A stretch of 64,000 nucleotides of DNA from Acestrorhynchus altus (GCA_034509495.1 CM067513.1:21898979-21962978), one strand, 5' to 3'; numbered from the stretch's first letter, positions 24,840-35,314 are shown. Numbers and translations are program-made. Notes: generated by a model not told the origin, from the sequence alone.

Positions 24840-25170
24840 CAGGACTGGAATTCCTTCCCACTGCAGCTATCTGAGGTGAAGGGCTTTGTAAATGGCAACC
24901 ATTTCCCCCAATAATAGTAACTGTGAATGCGGCTGGGCTGGCCGATTCTGGGGTCCTCAGCAAACTTGTGATTGATGACTCACTGACTGAGAGAAAATTG
25001 CCTTATACATAATTCATCAGGCTATCTATTTGCTGTTAAAGTAGCTGACAGGAATGTTTCTGGCTGTCTGGGGGCACAATCCACTTTCGAATCACTTATA
25101 AGGATTGGAATATCAAAAATAGCCGAGTAAGGCTCAGTATCAGGTTAGGGGCCCCTTCTTTCTTCCTCGA
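24840..25170. promoter_or_regulatory. Candidate enhancer block with PBX/HOX and AP-1 words
   Basis: TGATTGAT at 24969-24976 (PBX/HOX-type) overlaps TGACTCA at 24976-24982 (AP-1-type). The block also holds GTGAATGCGGCTGGGCTGGC, CTTTCGAATCACTTATAAGG and ATAGCCGAGTAAGG. It is unique and free of repeats. A candidate only. Confidence 0.38.
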
Positions 25171-25797
25171 GATGTGGAGAGCACATGAAGCAGCCTCTAG
25201 CCTATGTGTGGGTGATGCATGAAATGCTTTGAGGACCATTCTACTGTATCTCATGACACCTGGTTGTATAGATGGAGAAGAATTTATCTTACTCTGCTTC
25301 TGTGTAAATCAGAAAAGTATTGAGTCTGCTATTGTTCTTCCTTTAAACCCACTGCATTGCACCCCATTAAGTGCAACAGCATAATAAAATGAAAAAAAAA
25401 AAAAAAAACCTTTTTCAAAAGACAGAAATCTGTTTTGGTGCTCTCGGGAGGACAGCCAAATGGTAGCACAGTGGAAAAGGTCTTGTCCTCCCAGGGGCGA
25501 TTCTTGAAAGAAATCTGTTATAATACACCAGACTGTGTTTACAGTCAAAAAGTGGGTTGGTGCAGTGCATGACATTTCAAAAACTTATGTAAGACACTTC
25601 TCCAAATCTATTTTGTATCGACTGGGTGCCACAGCATTGGCCTTTGTGTAACTGAGCTCTGCGTTTGTCCCTTTGTAGCCACCCGCATGAAGTGCCTCAC
25701 AACCATGTCTTCCACCCCCCTCGCACCAGATTCAGCCCAATCAGGCAGCTGGACTATCCGGTTCAGCGAAAGACCCAAGAGATGGGACAGAAGTTCT
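25171..25797. other. Non-coding stretch; weak exon-like start
   Basis: A poly-A of about 19 bases lies at 25390-25409. TTTGTCCCTTTGTAG ending near 25679 resembles a splice acceptor, followed by an open frame to 25934, but no convincing donor follows. No recognised protein. Confidence 0.4.
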
Positions 25798-25812
25798 GGG
25801 TGGGTGGGGGGG
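25798..25812 (+). other. G-quadruplex-forming motif
   Basis: GGG-T-GGG-T-GGGGGGG: four G-triplets separated by single bases, the most stable class of intramolecular G-quadruplex motif. Formation in vivo is inference. Confidence 0.6.
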
Positions 25813-26079
25813 CATCAGGAATAGTGAAGGGGGTTGTAGCAGGTTTGAGGGCAACTCGTCCCAATTCACTCTTCCCTTCCCTTACATTAGCTCTTCCTGC
25901 GCGGGCTCCATCGACCTGTCACAGACGTCAGTGAGATTGACTGCCAGGGCAGATGCGCAGCTATAACAGGTAACCCGATCTTCTAGTCCCATCTGGCTCA
26001 CAGCCTTCCTCAATTCACACTTTGCTTCAAGAAGACACATCAAAAGAAGCATGCTCTTTGTGCTCGGGGGAAACATTGT

Positions 26080-26178
26080 CACACACACACACACACCCAC
26101 ACACGCACGCACACACACACACACACACAAACACACGTGCATATGTGTGTGGTGTGTGTGTGTGTGTGTGTGTGTGTA
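26080..26178. repeat. (AC)n and (GT)n arrays in inverted arrangement
   Basis: An interrupted (AC)n array at about 26080-26136 is followed, after a short CGTGCAT spacer, by a (GT)n array at about 26144-26178. The two arms are reverse complements, so the block is an inverted repeat able to form a hairpin or cruciform. Confidence 0.95.
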
Positions 26179-26244
26179 TGCATGTATACATATGAGAATG
26201 GCCCAACTTCAACGTGAATATAGCAGTGTGAGGTGCTTCTTATA

Positions 26245-26490
26245 ATCAGGCGAAAATGGTGTCCCAAAGGGATGACGAGATTTATGCAGATTAGCATTTT
26301 ATGGATTAATCATCAATTAGCATGTTTTTCCCCCCTTTTTTTCCAGAGGAAGGACTTTGAAATTGCATGCATTGTGTCTTCTGTGTAGTGCTTAATTTCT
26401 AATAAGAATTGCAATTAGAAAAGGCTGTGAAAGTGCTGGGAGGACGAAGACTTCTTAGACAGATGGAGTGTTTAATTGTACAAAGCCTGG
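26245..26490. promoter_or_regulatory. Candidate homeodomain/POU-rich enhancer block
   Basis: The strongest motif cluster seen: ATGCAGATTAGCAT at 26284-26297, GGATTA at 26303-26308, TTAATCATCAATTAGCAT at about 26306-26323, then AATTGCATGCATT near 26360 and TTAATTTCTAATAAG with TTGCAATTAG near 26393-26418. Such packing of TAAT and ATGCA words in otherwise unique DNA is typical of developmental enhancers. Function untested. Confidence 0.42.
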
Positions 26491-26524
26491 GAAGCTCATC
26501 CCCTTGCCCTGACAAGGAGGGATT

Positions 26525-26566
26525 GGGGGATGGCAGGGAGGTGGTGGTGGTGGGGTTTGGGGGGGT
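26525..26566 (+). other. G-rich tract, possible G-quadruplex
   Basis: Runs of 5, 3, 4 and 7 G interspersed with GGTGGTGGT. It lies 40 bases upstream of a long (GA)n array. Confidence 0.5.
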
Positions 26567-26602
26567 GTTTTTTTCTTGTTTCACAGGCCACCTCTTGGTT
26601 GA

Positions 26603-26604
<2 letters not shown>

Positions 26605-26673
<69 letters not shown>

Positions 26674-26674
26674 A
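26605..26674 (+). repeat. (GA)n microsatellite
   Basis: About 70 bases of GA with one AAAG interruption near 26659. Creates artefactual Arg-Glu and Ser-Leu frames. Confidence 0.98.
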
Positions 26675-27640
26675 GAAAATCGGTGTGGTGGTGCCCAGCA
26701 GAGTCTCTTGCAAGCATGGACAGATCACCTCATCCCCCTACTGATCGATGGAGGTGCTGTTGTCTGCCCATCACTTGTGCCGGTAATGACTTCTTCCCTA
26801 CCAAAATATTTTGTCAAGCTTCAGTGCAGAGAGTCCCCACTCTCTGAATGAATGCCTCAGAAATCCATCCGCATGCTTGCAATTCTGCAGGCTTTTTCTT
26901 CCAAGAGGAGGAGGGGGGTGACAAATTCTCAAACGCACATAAAGAACAAGAGCTTGGTCCAGCAGCCAATACATATCAGAGACAGAAAGGATGATGATCA
27001 AGAAGGATGATGATCAGAAGTTAATCCATGAGTTTGTGTACAGCAGAAAAGGCCAGAGATACATTTCTCATAGACAATTCATGCTATTGTCCTTTGACTT
27101 GAGACACACTCACTATCCTCCCACTACATCTCAAAGAGAGAGAGAGAGGGAGATACTATGACACTTCACTGGTTTGCAACCTTTGTTTTCATTGTGTGTT
27201 TGCTCACTGTGTTAAATCCCACATAATCCATCCACAAACCAAGGGATTACTGGAAAATTTTGTATGTGACTCTACACAATGTGTCCTACAAGGGTTAACC
27301 TTAGCAGAAACAGAAAATAACAAAGAAATCAAACCTTTTATACAGCCAGACTACAAATCAGAGTACACAGTGAGTTCTCCAAGTCTGATGATATTCCTTT
27401 CTCTGTAAATTGTCATATGGGCCAGCCTGATGACTGTGACCATAATCAGTGGTGATACTAATTATCTAATCAGCCATATCTGTGTGAAGCATGGAAATGT
27501 GTGAGTCTGGAATGTAGATCCTGTAAGTAGCCAAGACCATTGACAGCAAGTGCTCCATCTAATGGTGGAGAGACCACACAGCAGAAGCTGCAAGACTCTC
27601 TCACTCTCTCTCTTACTCTGGAATCCAACACCCCCCACAC
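26675..27640. other. Non-coding stretch
   Basis: Mostly unique. A short tandem duplication (AAGGATGATGATCA twice) lies near 26988-27017 and a short GA run near 27133-27147. No gene seen. Confidence 0.4.
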
Positions 27641-27659
27641 ACACTCACACACTCCTGCC

Positions 27660-28240
27660 CACACACAACCAAACCTCTGCAGATCCCGCCCCTTTCTGTC
27701 CTGCCCAGCCAATCCTGCCCCAGGCTCCGGATTGTCGGCATGCTCAAACATATTTGACTGGCATCTGCTTTTGTTATTGTTTGTGCTGGGGCAAAATTAA
27801 TATTTGTTTTGCATGTGGGCAGCGCGTGTGGCTATGCGAGGAGCCAGGGGACCTGGGGGCCCTCCCAGCAAATGGAGCAGGAAGCCTTTAATGAAGGATC
27901 CGGCTCCATTACGTAACCCTTTGGAACCAGGGCTCAGCTTCCTCAAACACTTATCCATATCAGTGTTGTTTAGGAGTTAGCATATGCTGCCAAATGCCCC
28001 CATTGCAATGGGTATGTCGGTGCAGACACTGGCATTTAGCAGGGAAGATTAATTATAAAAAAAGGCTGTGTGTGAAAAGGGAGCCACACTCTGGCAGCTA
28101 ATGGACATACGGATGCCACTTAGCTCCTGGTCTCAGGTCAGAGAATAGTGGGGAACAAAATTAACATGCTGCTAGCTGACAAGGCCTTTGAATAATGCCA
28201 GATAATTTCAGGCTCACTTTTCCCTTTACCTCAGGAGCCA
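27660..28240. promoter_or_regulatory. Candidate conserved non-coding block, GC-rich
   Basis: Unique, GC-richer than its surroundings, with retained CpGs (GGATTGTCGGCATGC, GGCAGCGCGTGTGG, CTATGCGAGG, CCATTACGTAACC). CCATTACGTAAC near 27907-27918 holds a CREB/bZIP-like TTACGTAA palindrome. No coding frame with known motifs. Enhancer role inferred. Confidence 0.36.
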
Positions 28241-28308
28241 CCAAAATGTGCACACAACACAAACCAATCTAAGATGTGTGGCATGTAACATAAGTGTCTG
28301 ATCTCTCG

Positions 28309-28310
28309 GA

Positions 28311-28349
<39 letters not shown>

Positions 28350-28358
28350 CAGGAGGAG

Positions 28359-28400
<42 letters not shown>

Positions 28401-28420
28401 GAAAGAGAGAGGGGAGAGTG
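28309..28420 (+). repeat. Imperfect (GA)n array
   Basis: About 110 bases of GA-rich polypurine with GC and AGGAGGAGAT interruptions near 28341-28365. Confidence 0.95.
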
Positions 28421-28439
28421 AGAAAGGGAAACTCTAGAT

Positions 28440-28720
28440 CTGAGCCAGTGAGTCAAGTTGAATAGGCAGCCAGCGATCGCGGTCACCATGTCAGGTCACA
28501 CAGATACGCCTCGGCGAGTGACATCGGAGAACTGGCCGATAACCAATCCACAGCGGCAGCATTGCATTATAGGATTAAAGACGGATTGCCAGGTCCCCCG
28601 GTTTTCATCATGTATCAATATAACAATTTGCTTAAGCTGCTTCAAGGTGCCTCCAAGGCTCACTTTAACACATGGGGACTTCCTGAAGTGATCGACTGAA
28701 GCTATCCACACAATCTCACC
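28440..28720. promoter_or_regulatory. Candidate conserved non-coding block
   Basis: CpG-retaining unique sequence (AGCGATCGCGGTC, CGCCTCGGCGAG, GACGGATTGCC). AGGATTA at 28571-28577 is a K50 homeodomain-type word (OTX/PITX). No recognised protein frame. Confidence 0.38.
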
Positions 28721-29690
28721 TCCGAGACCTGACATTCCTCTGGTCTGCTTGAGTGCGAACGGGCAGATCGGGACAAAGTGGCTTCAGTGCTCCTATTTGC
28801 GAAGCAGTGGCCGAAGCCTTTGCCGCTGACAGACAGCCCACTTCAAGTACCGTGTGAGCTACCAGCCTTGAAAGGTTTTCCCTTGCTTCTCTTCAGTATT
28901 CACAGAGCCGAATAAGGCTACCTGAGGCCTACCATGATGAGGTGTAGCAAGATATACAGCTGGCCAGAGCAAGATAAAGCTGTTATCCCATGTACACAAC
29001 CCTTATTTACTGGGGTTTATAGCAGGTGATTTTAGCAGCTTGTAGAGGGGTAGTATTTATTTGCCAGTGTGGAGTATCTACAACAAATTATCTGTTTAAA
29101 TATCTACAGTGTTTAGGACTAGGGTACAACTTACGTTTAGGTTTTGTACTGTAAAAAAGAGCAAAACAATGAGGTTAAATGTCCTATCCACCTCACGTGG
29201 AAGAATATTCGGTCCACTGGTCAGCATTACACAAGTGTGCAGTAGACAAGATGAATATCTTCAATGTCTCAAATGTCCGGTATCAACCCCCGATCTTGAA
29301 ATAAGCATTAAGAATTAAAGCTTAGGGGAAACTGAAGGTGTAGATAGCAAGTAAAACATACGTCCCCCTCTACACAATCTCTTGGAAAAGGCCTCAAGGC
29401 CAGATTAGGCCCAGGAAAAGAAAATCTACCTGCACATATTTTCAGAGAGCTGTTTATCACTGTGCATTCACAGTGGTACAGATCAGGCCCACATTACCCC
29501 TATAGTCACGGGTGCTCATCCGAGACTGAATGTTTTTCCTCTCCTTGTGAAAAGGTAGATACTTAAGCTTTAATGTAAACATTCATCATTTATTTAGCAG
29601 GACATCTCTTAAACATGAATGGGTAAATGTTTTGAATACCGGGGCTTTAGTCCTCAGCCAGGGCCAAATGTCTCCCCTTGACCTTGCAAA
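28721..29690. other. Mostly unique non-coding stretch
   Basis: Left part (to about 28900) retains CpGs and may extend the preceding block. The rest is unremarkable. No gene or repeat recognised. Confidence 0.4.
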
Positions 29691-29717
29691 TTCAGGCGGG
29701 TGCACACAAACACTTAC

Positions 29718-29792
29718 CTGTCACTCACCACCCCTGACTTTTGCGCCCGATGGAAAATAGTGGTCCACGAAGGACCTTCGCTCTTAGTGAAC
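29718..29792 (-). CDS. Candidate 75-base internal exon (gene unknown)
   Basis: On the minus strand a pyrimidine-rich acceptor TTCCTGTGTGTGTTTTCACAG is followed by 75 bases and then a consensus donor ACAG|GTAAGTG. One frame is open throughout: the first base completes a split codon, 24 codons follow, beginning FTKSEGPSWTT and ending QKSGVVSD, and two bases remain. This makes a symmetric phase 2-2 exon whose skipping would keep frame. I do not recognise the protein. Flanking DNA is unique and repeat-free, so it is not transposon-derived by eye. Alternatives are a non-coding RNA exon or chance alignment of splice-like words in a conserved element. Another possible exon lies upstream at 30479-30512. 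Confidence 0.35.
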
Positions 29793-29859
29793 CTGTGAAA
29801 ACACACACAGGAACTTCAAAGGATCGGCTGAGAACTGAGGAGGCGATAAGGGTGTAGGT

Positions 29860-30520
29860 TCAGAAGGGGGAGAAAGAAAAAGAGAGAGTAGGCCAGCCGA
29901 AGAAGAGGAGTCCTGAAAGCAAATATTAGCTTGCTAAGGGGAAATGACGGCCCTTCAAGAGCCCAGGGAAATCTTTTAGTTGAAGGAATTTGAATATTTC
30001 TGTCACTGAAGTGGGAGAGAGTGTCTGCGCAGACTCAGGAATGGTGTTTGTCTATGTATGTTTACAGCAACTGTCATTAAAGGCACAAGAAACAAGATGG
30101 CTATTGTAAGGCGATCCCTCCCTTCGGCTGAATAATTAATGCCAGCTGTGAGGAAGAGAGAGCAACGCATATTCTTCCTTCCCCATCGCTTGCCTCTCTC
30201 GCCCTTCTCTAAATGTCTCTGGGGATGGATGGGTTTCGTATCTGGTCGCGATGAGTAGCCATTTACCGCCTGATCTGGTCTTCTAAGTCCCGACTCTCTT
30301 CCTGTCTCCTGAAACCAAATTTGCTTCATTTTAGTCACCTCGAAGTAGACTTGTGTGTGTATATATTTTCAGGAAAATTTGATTGTCAATATCGATTTTT
30401 CAATCGGCCCTCAGCTCAGGTTCAGAAATATGTAAACTGTTGTGTTATTTCATCAGGGGCTGGCTAAAGAACACATACCTCAGATATCGAACACCCAGTA
30501 CGGTGGAGGGATCTTTAAGC
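29860..30520. promoter_or_regulatory. Candidate conserved non-coding block
   Basis: Repeat-free sequence with many CpGs (GGGCGATCCCTCC-type words, CCCATCGCTTGCC, GGTCGCGATGAG, TTACCGCC). AATTTGATTGTCAATATCG near 30375-30393 combines a PBX/MEIS-like TGATTGTCA with ATCGATTT (ONECUT-like) just after it. It surrounds the two exon-like modules, so some of it could be intronic splicing or enhancer sequence. Confidence 0.36.
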
Positions 30521-31147
30521 AAGACAATTCAGACATAAGTAGATTAAAAAAGCCATAATGGGGAAACAAGTGCCCATTTCAAGTGCTATTGAAGGAAATT
30601 TAAGACCTCGAAAGTTGCATTATAAATTTTTGATCAAATTGAAGATATTTTCACACTGGCTGCAGCCTGAAACCTGAACCTTTATTTTCTGTCTTTGGTT
30701 TCCTTTCTTGAAGTACCCTTAATGTGCCAAAGATGTACTACTTACGATCGGGTTACTGTTGTTGGTTTGTACGTTAATGTCTAAAAAGTTAAAATTGGAT
30801 TTGAATCGACCAATATGCATTAAAACCACTGTTCTTTAATCAAAATCATATATGATCTGAAAGGGAGAGTAACAAAAGCTTCCCATTCTTTCAACATCCT
30901 GCTCTTTTTGGCCTGTCTAATCCAGTTGAGGTTTGAATGTGGTCTTTCTTCTCTTACAGCAGTGGAGGGTTACTGCAGGAGATGGACAAATTAGCCTACA
31001 CCTCCATTCCTAAGCGAAGCTATTGTATATCTCCACAGTCTGTTCAGAAAAGAGGGCCACAGATCACTTACATTTCTTTCACATGTAGAAAAATTCTGCA
31101 CAAAATGAAAGTAAATCATATTTAATAGCACTAAACTAAACAAACAC

Positions 31148-31148
<1 letters not shown>
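30521..31148. other. Non-coding stretch
   Basis: AT-rich unique sequence. No recognised repeat or gene. Confidence 0.45.

Positions 31149-31225
<77 letters not shown>
31149..31225 (+). repeat. (GATA)n microsatellite
   Basis: About 77 bases of uninterrupted GATA/TAGA. Confidence 0.98.
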
Positions 31226-31729
31226 GTATTGGAATTAGTTTTACAATTTTTTTTCTTCAAAAGGAAAGGAAATCAAGAAAATATTATACTCCTATAAAAA
31301 CCTATCTAAACTCAAACTATCAGCTATCAGTTCTTTTGGCCATCTTTTAAGTGGTAGTGGTATGGGATCAATATTTAAAACAAACCCTGTTGGAACGATC
31401 AATTAAGATGACTCCCACCAGCACTTAATTTTCATAATTCAGTTGGCCTAACTTGAACTGCAGTCAATGTTTTGCTCAGGCCAATGGAATAAGTGTGTTG
31501 TCTTTCAACAGATGTGACTGAAAGTGTATCGGGAACACTTTGTGCATTAGGCTCTGAATTCTAAATGAACGGCTGGCTTCAGCGATCCAAACCAAGCAGA
31601 CACTTAAAAATTGACACACAGGAACCCAGAGAAATTACTTAAAGGATCAGTTACATCTAAAATGATGGAATCAATAACAATATTTTCCCTTGGATCCTAT
31701 CGCACTGATAAGCAAGAAAAAAAAACTCC

Positions 31730-32080
31730 CTTAAAAGCCACATTAAACTTTAATCGGGTGCAGTTTGCTCCGGCGATTAGTAATATCTAGACAGCTGTCT
31801 TCTGACGTGTTTAAAGCTTGTTTCTTTTACCATTTCAGTGTCATCTACTAATTGCCTTTTCTTTGGGACACATGATCCTATTGAATTTAATCATAGCAGT
31901 ATGAAACAGGGAAAGGCTTTTTGGGGCTCGGGTCAGAAGAAAATAGGCGAGGCTGGGATGCTAACTGAGAGTCTTGACTACATTTGTCAGCTCTGTCCCA
32001 AATGGGCTCACTTAGCATCTGATTTCAGACCATCAAAAGATAGTTATTTGTTTATTGTCTTTTTTCAGCCCATGTGAAGC
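31730..32080. promoter_or_regulatory. Candidate conserved non-coding block
   Basis: Unique sequence with TTTAATCGGGTGCAG, CTCCGGCGATTAGTAATATC near 31767-31786 and CAGCTGTC (E-box) near 31793-31800. A 79-codon plus-strand frame at 31838-32077 has no recognised motif. Confidence 0.32.
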
Positions 32081-32479
32081 CCTTGCACAGTTCCACCTCA
32101 GAACAGGCCTTCAATGGTTTTCCTCCCACATGCAGATTAGCTTCACACTTTTTCTTAGTGATCACAATATACAATAAGCAATTCCAGAAAGTTTCAAAAT
32201 GCATCTAATTCATGCTCTGCAATTTACATCACACAGATTCAGTTTCACCTGACAGCAACCAAGGTTTTTTGTATTTGTATTGTCCTGCAGAGAAATATGG
32301 AAAGCATCATTATCAGTTACTATACATTTGGATCTGAAGTACAATAAATGACTCCCATTGTTGTGAGCAAGGGAGAATGTATGTAAGAATCCTGTAGCTG
32401 TCTGATGTGAGCAGGGTAGAAGCTGGTTTATGGAGGCCCCAATCAGTATTTACTTGAAAAGAGAATCTTAGGAGAGGTT

Positions 32480-32710
32480 GGTTTTAATATCTCCTTCAGG
32501 TCCGGGCCAACGCGGGCTGTGATTTCACAAGTGCAACCCGAGCAATCACCGCTATCCCCCTGATTGCCTGGCCTGCGTCTCTGAGGATGCAAAGAGCGAA
32601 AGATTATCTTTCCCTTGAACTTCCTCTGATTACCGACTTTGAGAGGCATGCCTTCATCAGCCAACACGCTGGCAGAACCTTGCAGTCATAATGTAGTATT
32701 TATTAAAGAC
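32480..32710. promoter_or_regulatory. Candidate conserved non-coding block
   Basis: CpG-retaining (GTCCGGGCCAACGCGGGC, CCGAGCAATCACCGC, AGAGCGAAAGATTATC, GATTACCGAC) and repeat-free. ATCACCGCTATCCCCCTGAT near 32545-32564 is a good probe word. Role inferred. Confidence 0.36.
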
Positions 32711-33224
32711 AGGGCTATTTAAGCCGATCGATACATTCAATCTCTGTCTGTGTCTCTTGGCTTTGAGGGTTAGAATAGCTGACACAGGAGACATCCTATA
32801 TTGGCTTGTGGTGAAACATTCCTTACAAAGTGTTTTAATGGGTTTATTTGAGCCAATACTGCCAACATTTGAAGGGAGTCGTATGGTAACAAAAACTGCA
32901 AGCCTTATTTGAAGACAGGTTTCAAGTTCTTACTTGCAGTTCTGCTCTATGGAAAAGCCTATAAATTAAATTAATTTTTGCTCGCCTGTGATATAACAGT
33001 AAACTTAATAATTGTTTTGAAAAGTCTTGTAAACAGAATAAAGTTGCCAAAGCAAAGCTTCATGAAGCTCTTGCAAGAGAGATTTTTATCTCAGTGAGAG
33101 CTTACTTGGTTAAACAAAAGGTAATAAATTCATCTTTATATTTTAAAAGAGTACTTCATGCAAAATGTTAAAATGGCTAATAATTAATTAATACTGATAA
33201 GGTCATTTAGCAAAACACAAAAAA
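32711..33224. other. AT-rich stretch
   Basis: No recognised gene or repeat. Confidence 0.45.
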
Positions 33225-33370
33225 ATCAATTAAAAAATCTATTTAAAATGCATTTGTATAGCACTACAACATAGCAGCTTTACATAAATCAAAAATAAAC
33301 ACATGAACACAATGAACAACACAGGAAACAAAGGATAAAGACATAAACCATGTTTGCTTGATCACAACTT
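33225..33370 (+). repeat. Possible diverged SINE-like repeat
   Basis: GCATTTGTATAGCACTACAA then AGCAGCTTTACATAAATC and A-rich sequence resemble the head of the element at 10410-10615, but more diverged. Tentative. Confidence 0.35.
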
Positions 33371-34450
33371 GCTTTGATTTACTGCCACTTTAGTATTTCA
33401 TGAACCAGTGAACCATTCCTTTAAGGGCTGTGAGTCAGAGGCAAAATAAAATGATGACTCTGGAGAGACACCAAGGAAAGACATCACTTAAGAGCAAGTA
33501 TTAAGTGCAAGTCAGTCTAATTGGCCTTCAAGAGGCACCCTGAGAAACCTGTCTATTTGGACTCTCTTTCTTGCGTTTCGTGGCAGGCATGGAGTTGGGT
33601 TTGATGGATTACATTCCTTGTCTAACTATTGACTGCTCCTTCAGCTCTAGCCAGGTATGAAGATCTTATCACTTCCTAGTCCTGTTGCCCCTGGCCTTGG
33701 CTTGGCTTACAGAAACATCTTAGGATTCATGCAGATGCACTATATTAGTGAGCAACAGGAAAATAGTGTCCTGTCTATTTGACAAAAATGTCAATGCAGT
33801 TGTATTATATTATGATATAATCTGAAAACATTAAACATAATGTAAAATATTATGAACTACTGCTATGAGAATATTAGAAGAGGGATCTATTGAACTTTTT
33901 TATGCATTTCATCCTGCATTAGTTTTGTGCCACATTCTCCACAACATTGTGAGTTGCAGTTGGAAGGCATACATCTGTGACTCTACATACACAAAGCTCT
34001 CATGGTGAGAGGACTTCCTCACAGACCCTGACAGGACAGCTTCCAGTCTAAAGCTCCACATAGCAGCATGCACCTGCTTTAACCCTAAAGGGAACTTATC
34101 AATTCATCTCTCTTAGAACTGCACAAGTGGGGGTAATCCTCCCATTGAATTGTTTGGACTCCTCTGCCCATAAACAAAGACAGGATAATGGTCTTGTTGG
34201 AACTGTCTTGTTTTGGTGGAGGATATTCAAGAGGCTTTAAACCAAACTCTTTGTAGCTGCTATTTGTCTCTCTACACAGCCAATAATCCTGGCATTTGTC
34301 AGGCCATTAGGGCAAACTTAAGCTTTCAGAGGGCCAGCTACTTTCCACCCTCAAACTCACTTGAAATGTGACTTAACCCTACAGACTGCATTAAGCTGAG
34401 GATGTCTCCTTTTCTTCACCTGTCATCAAGGTGTAATGTAAGCTAGTCTA
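33371..34450. other. Non-coding stretch with a weak exon-like module
   Basis: At 33587-33654 on the plus strand an acceptor-like TCTTTCTTGCGTTTCGTGGCAG precedes 68 bases ending CAG|GTATGA, with one open frame beginning MELGLMDYIP. Unsupported otherwise. The rest is unique sequence. Confidence 0.35.
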
Positions 34451-34750
34451 AAGAACACTACCTCAAGTGTGGGACCCCTATATGCCAGAGATTTATGACT
34501 GCTGTTTATTTACACCAAGAAGCATGCTTATTTTGGGCTTGAACAAATGACACCGTGCCATCAGGAGCTCCACCACGATTTGGTCTCAAGCCCTCATTAA
34601 ATTAACTAGGAGTTTAACAGTTTTTAGTCTGGTGGCAAATTAGCGTTTGCAGTTGTATCAATTTATGTATTTCTGCTATCTTGTAGTGGGAGCTTCTAAT
34701 AGTAAATTAACTATAAAAGCCAGAGGAAGCCCCTTGCATACCAGCTGTGA

Positions 34751-34786
<36 letters not shown>

Positions 34787-35080
34787 GATATATTCCAATA
34801 CATCATCCAGCCAGAACGTTTCAGAGTTTGAGCTGAGAGGCAATAAAGTAATTAAAGCACCAGGGGTTCAAACATTCAATATCATTTTCCAAAATGTGTT
34901 TAATTAAAATTAATCATGAGCTGCATTATATCGCTACCTGTGGTGAAAAGTGGTGCACTGGTTCTCACTCTAGTCAAGCTTTTCTTTGAAGGTTTGAAAT
35001 TGGAGCAAGCAGCGAATTTAAAATGTTGCCAAAGACTTTGAATTACAGCAATCTTTAGCATTTCTACTAATCCACGTTCT
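34451..35080. promoter_or_regulatory. Candidate conserved non-coding block interrupted by poly-T
   Basis: Dense homeodomain-like words: CCCTCATTAAATTAACTAGG near 34591-34610, AATAAAGTAATTAAAGCACC near 34842-34861, TTTAATTAAAATTAATCATG near 34899-34918. CpG words include CACCACGATTTGG and ATATCGCTACC. A pure poly-T at 34753-34784 sits in the middle. Enhancer role inferred. Confidence 0.38.
34753..34784 (+). repeat. Poly-T tract
   Basis: About 32 consecutive T. No target duplication or retroposed sequence recognised next to it. Confidence 0.95.
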
Positions 35081-35314
35081 CCATTATGGTATGTCGTTTT
35101 AAAATAATTCCTCCTCTCTTTCAAATAATTCCTCCCAGTAGGACAACATTAACCTCCCAACTCTAATCAAATTCTGTCACATAGAGCACATTCATGTTTC
35201 AGTAATCATTTCAAGTTGGCAAATAGATCCTTCTACATGCTTATCAAAACAATATATTACAAATTCTAGCCTGGAACATAATGGCACCTGTGTATACATA
35301 CTTTAGGCACAAAA

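Noticed and set aside
25665..25970. Possible plus-strand exon after TTTGTCCCTTTGTAG
   Set aside because: Good acceptor, but the open frame stops at about 25934, before the only donor-like word (ACAG|GTAACC near 25970).
26399..26847. 109- to 123-codon overlapping frames on both strands
   Set aside because: Stop-free because of the (GA)n array and the G-rich tract; no motif, and both strands are open together.
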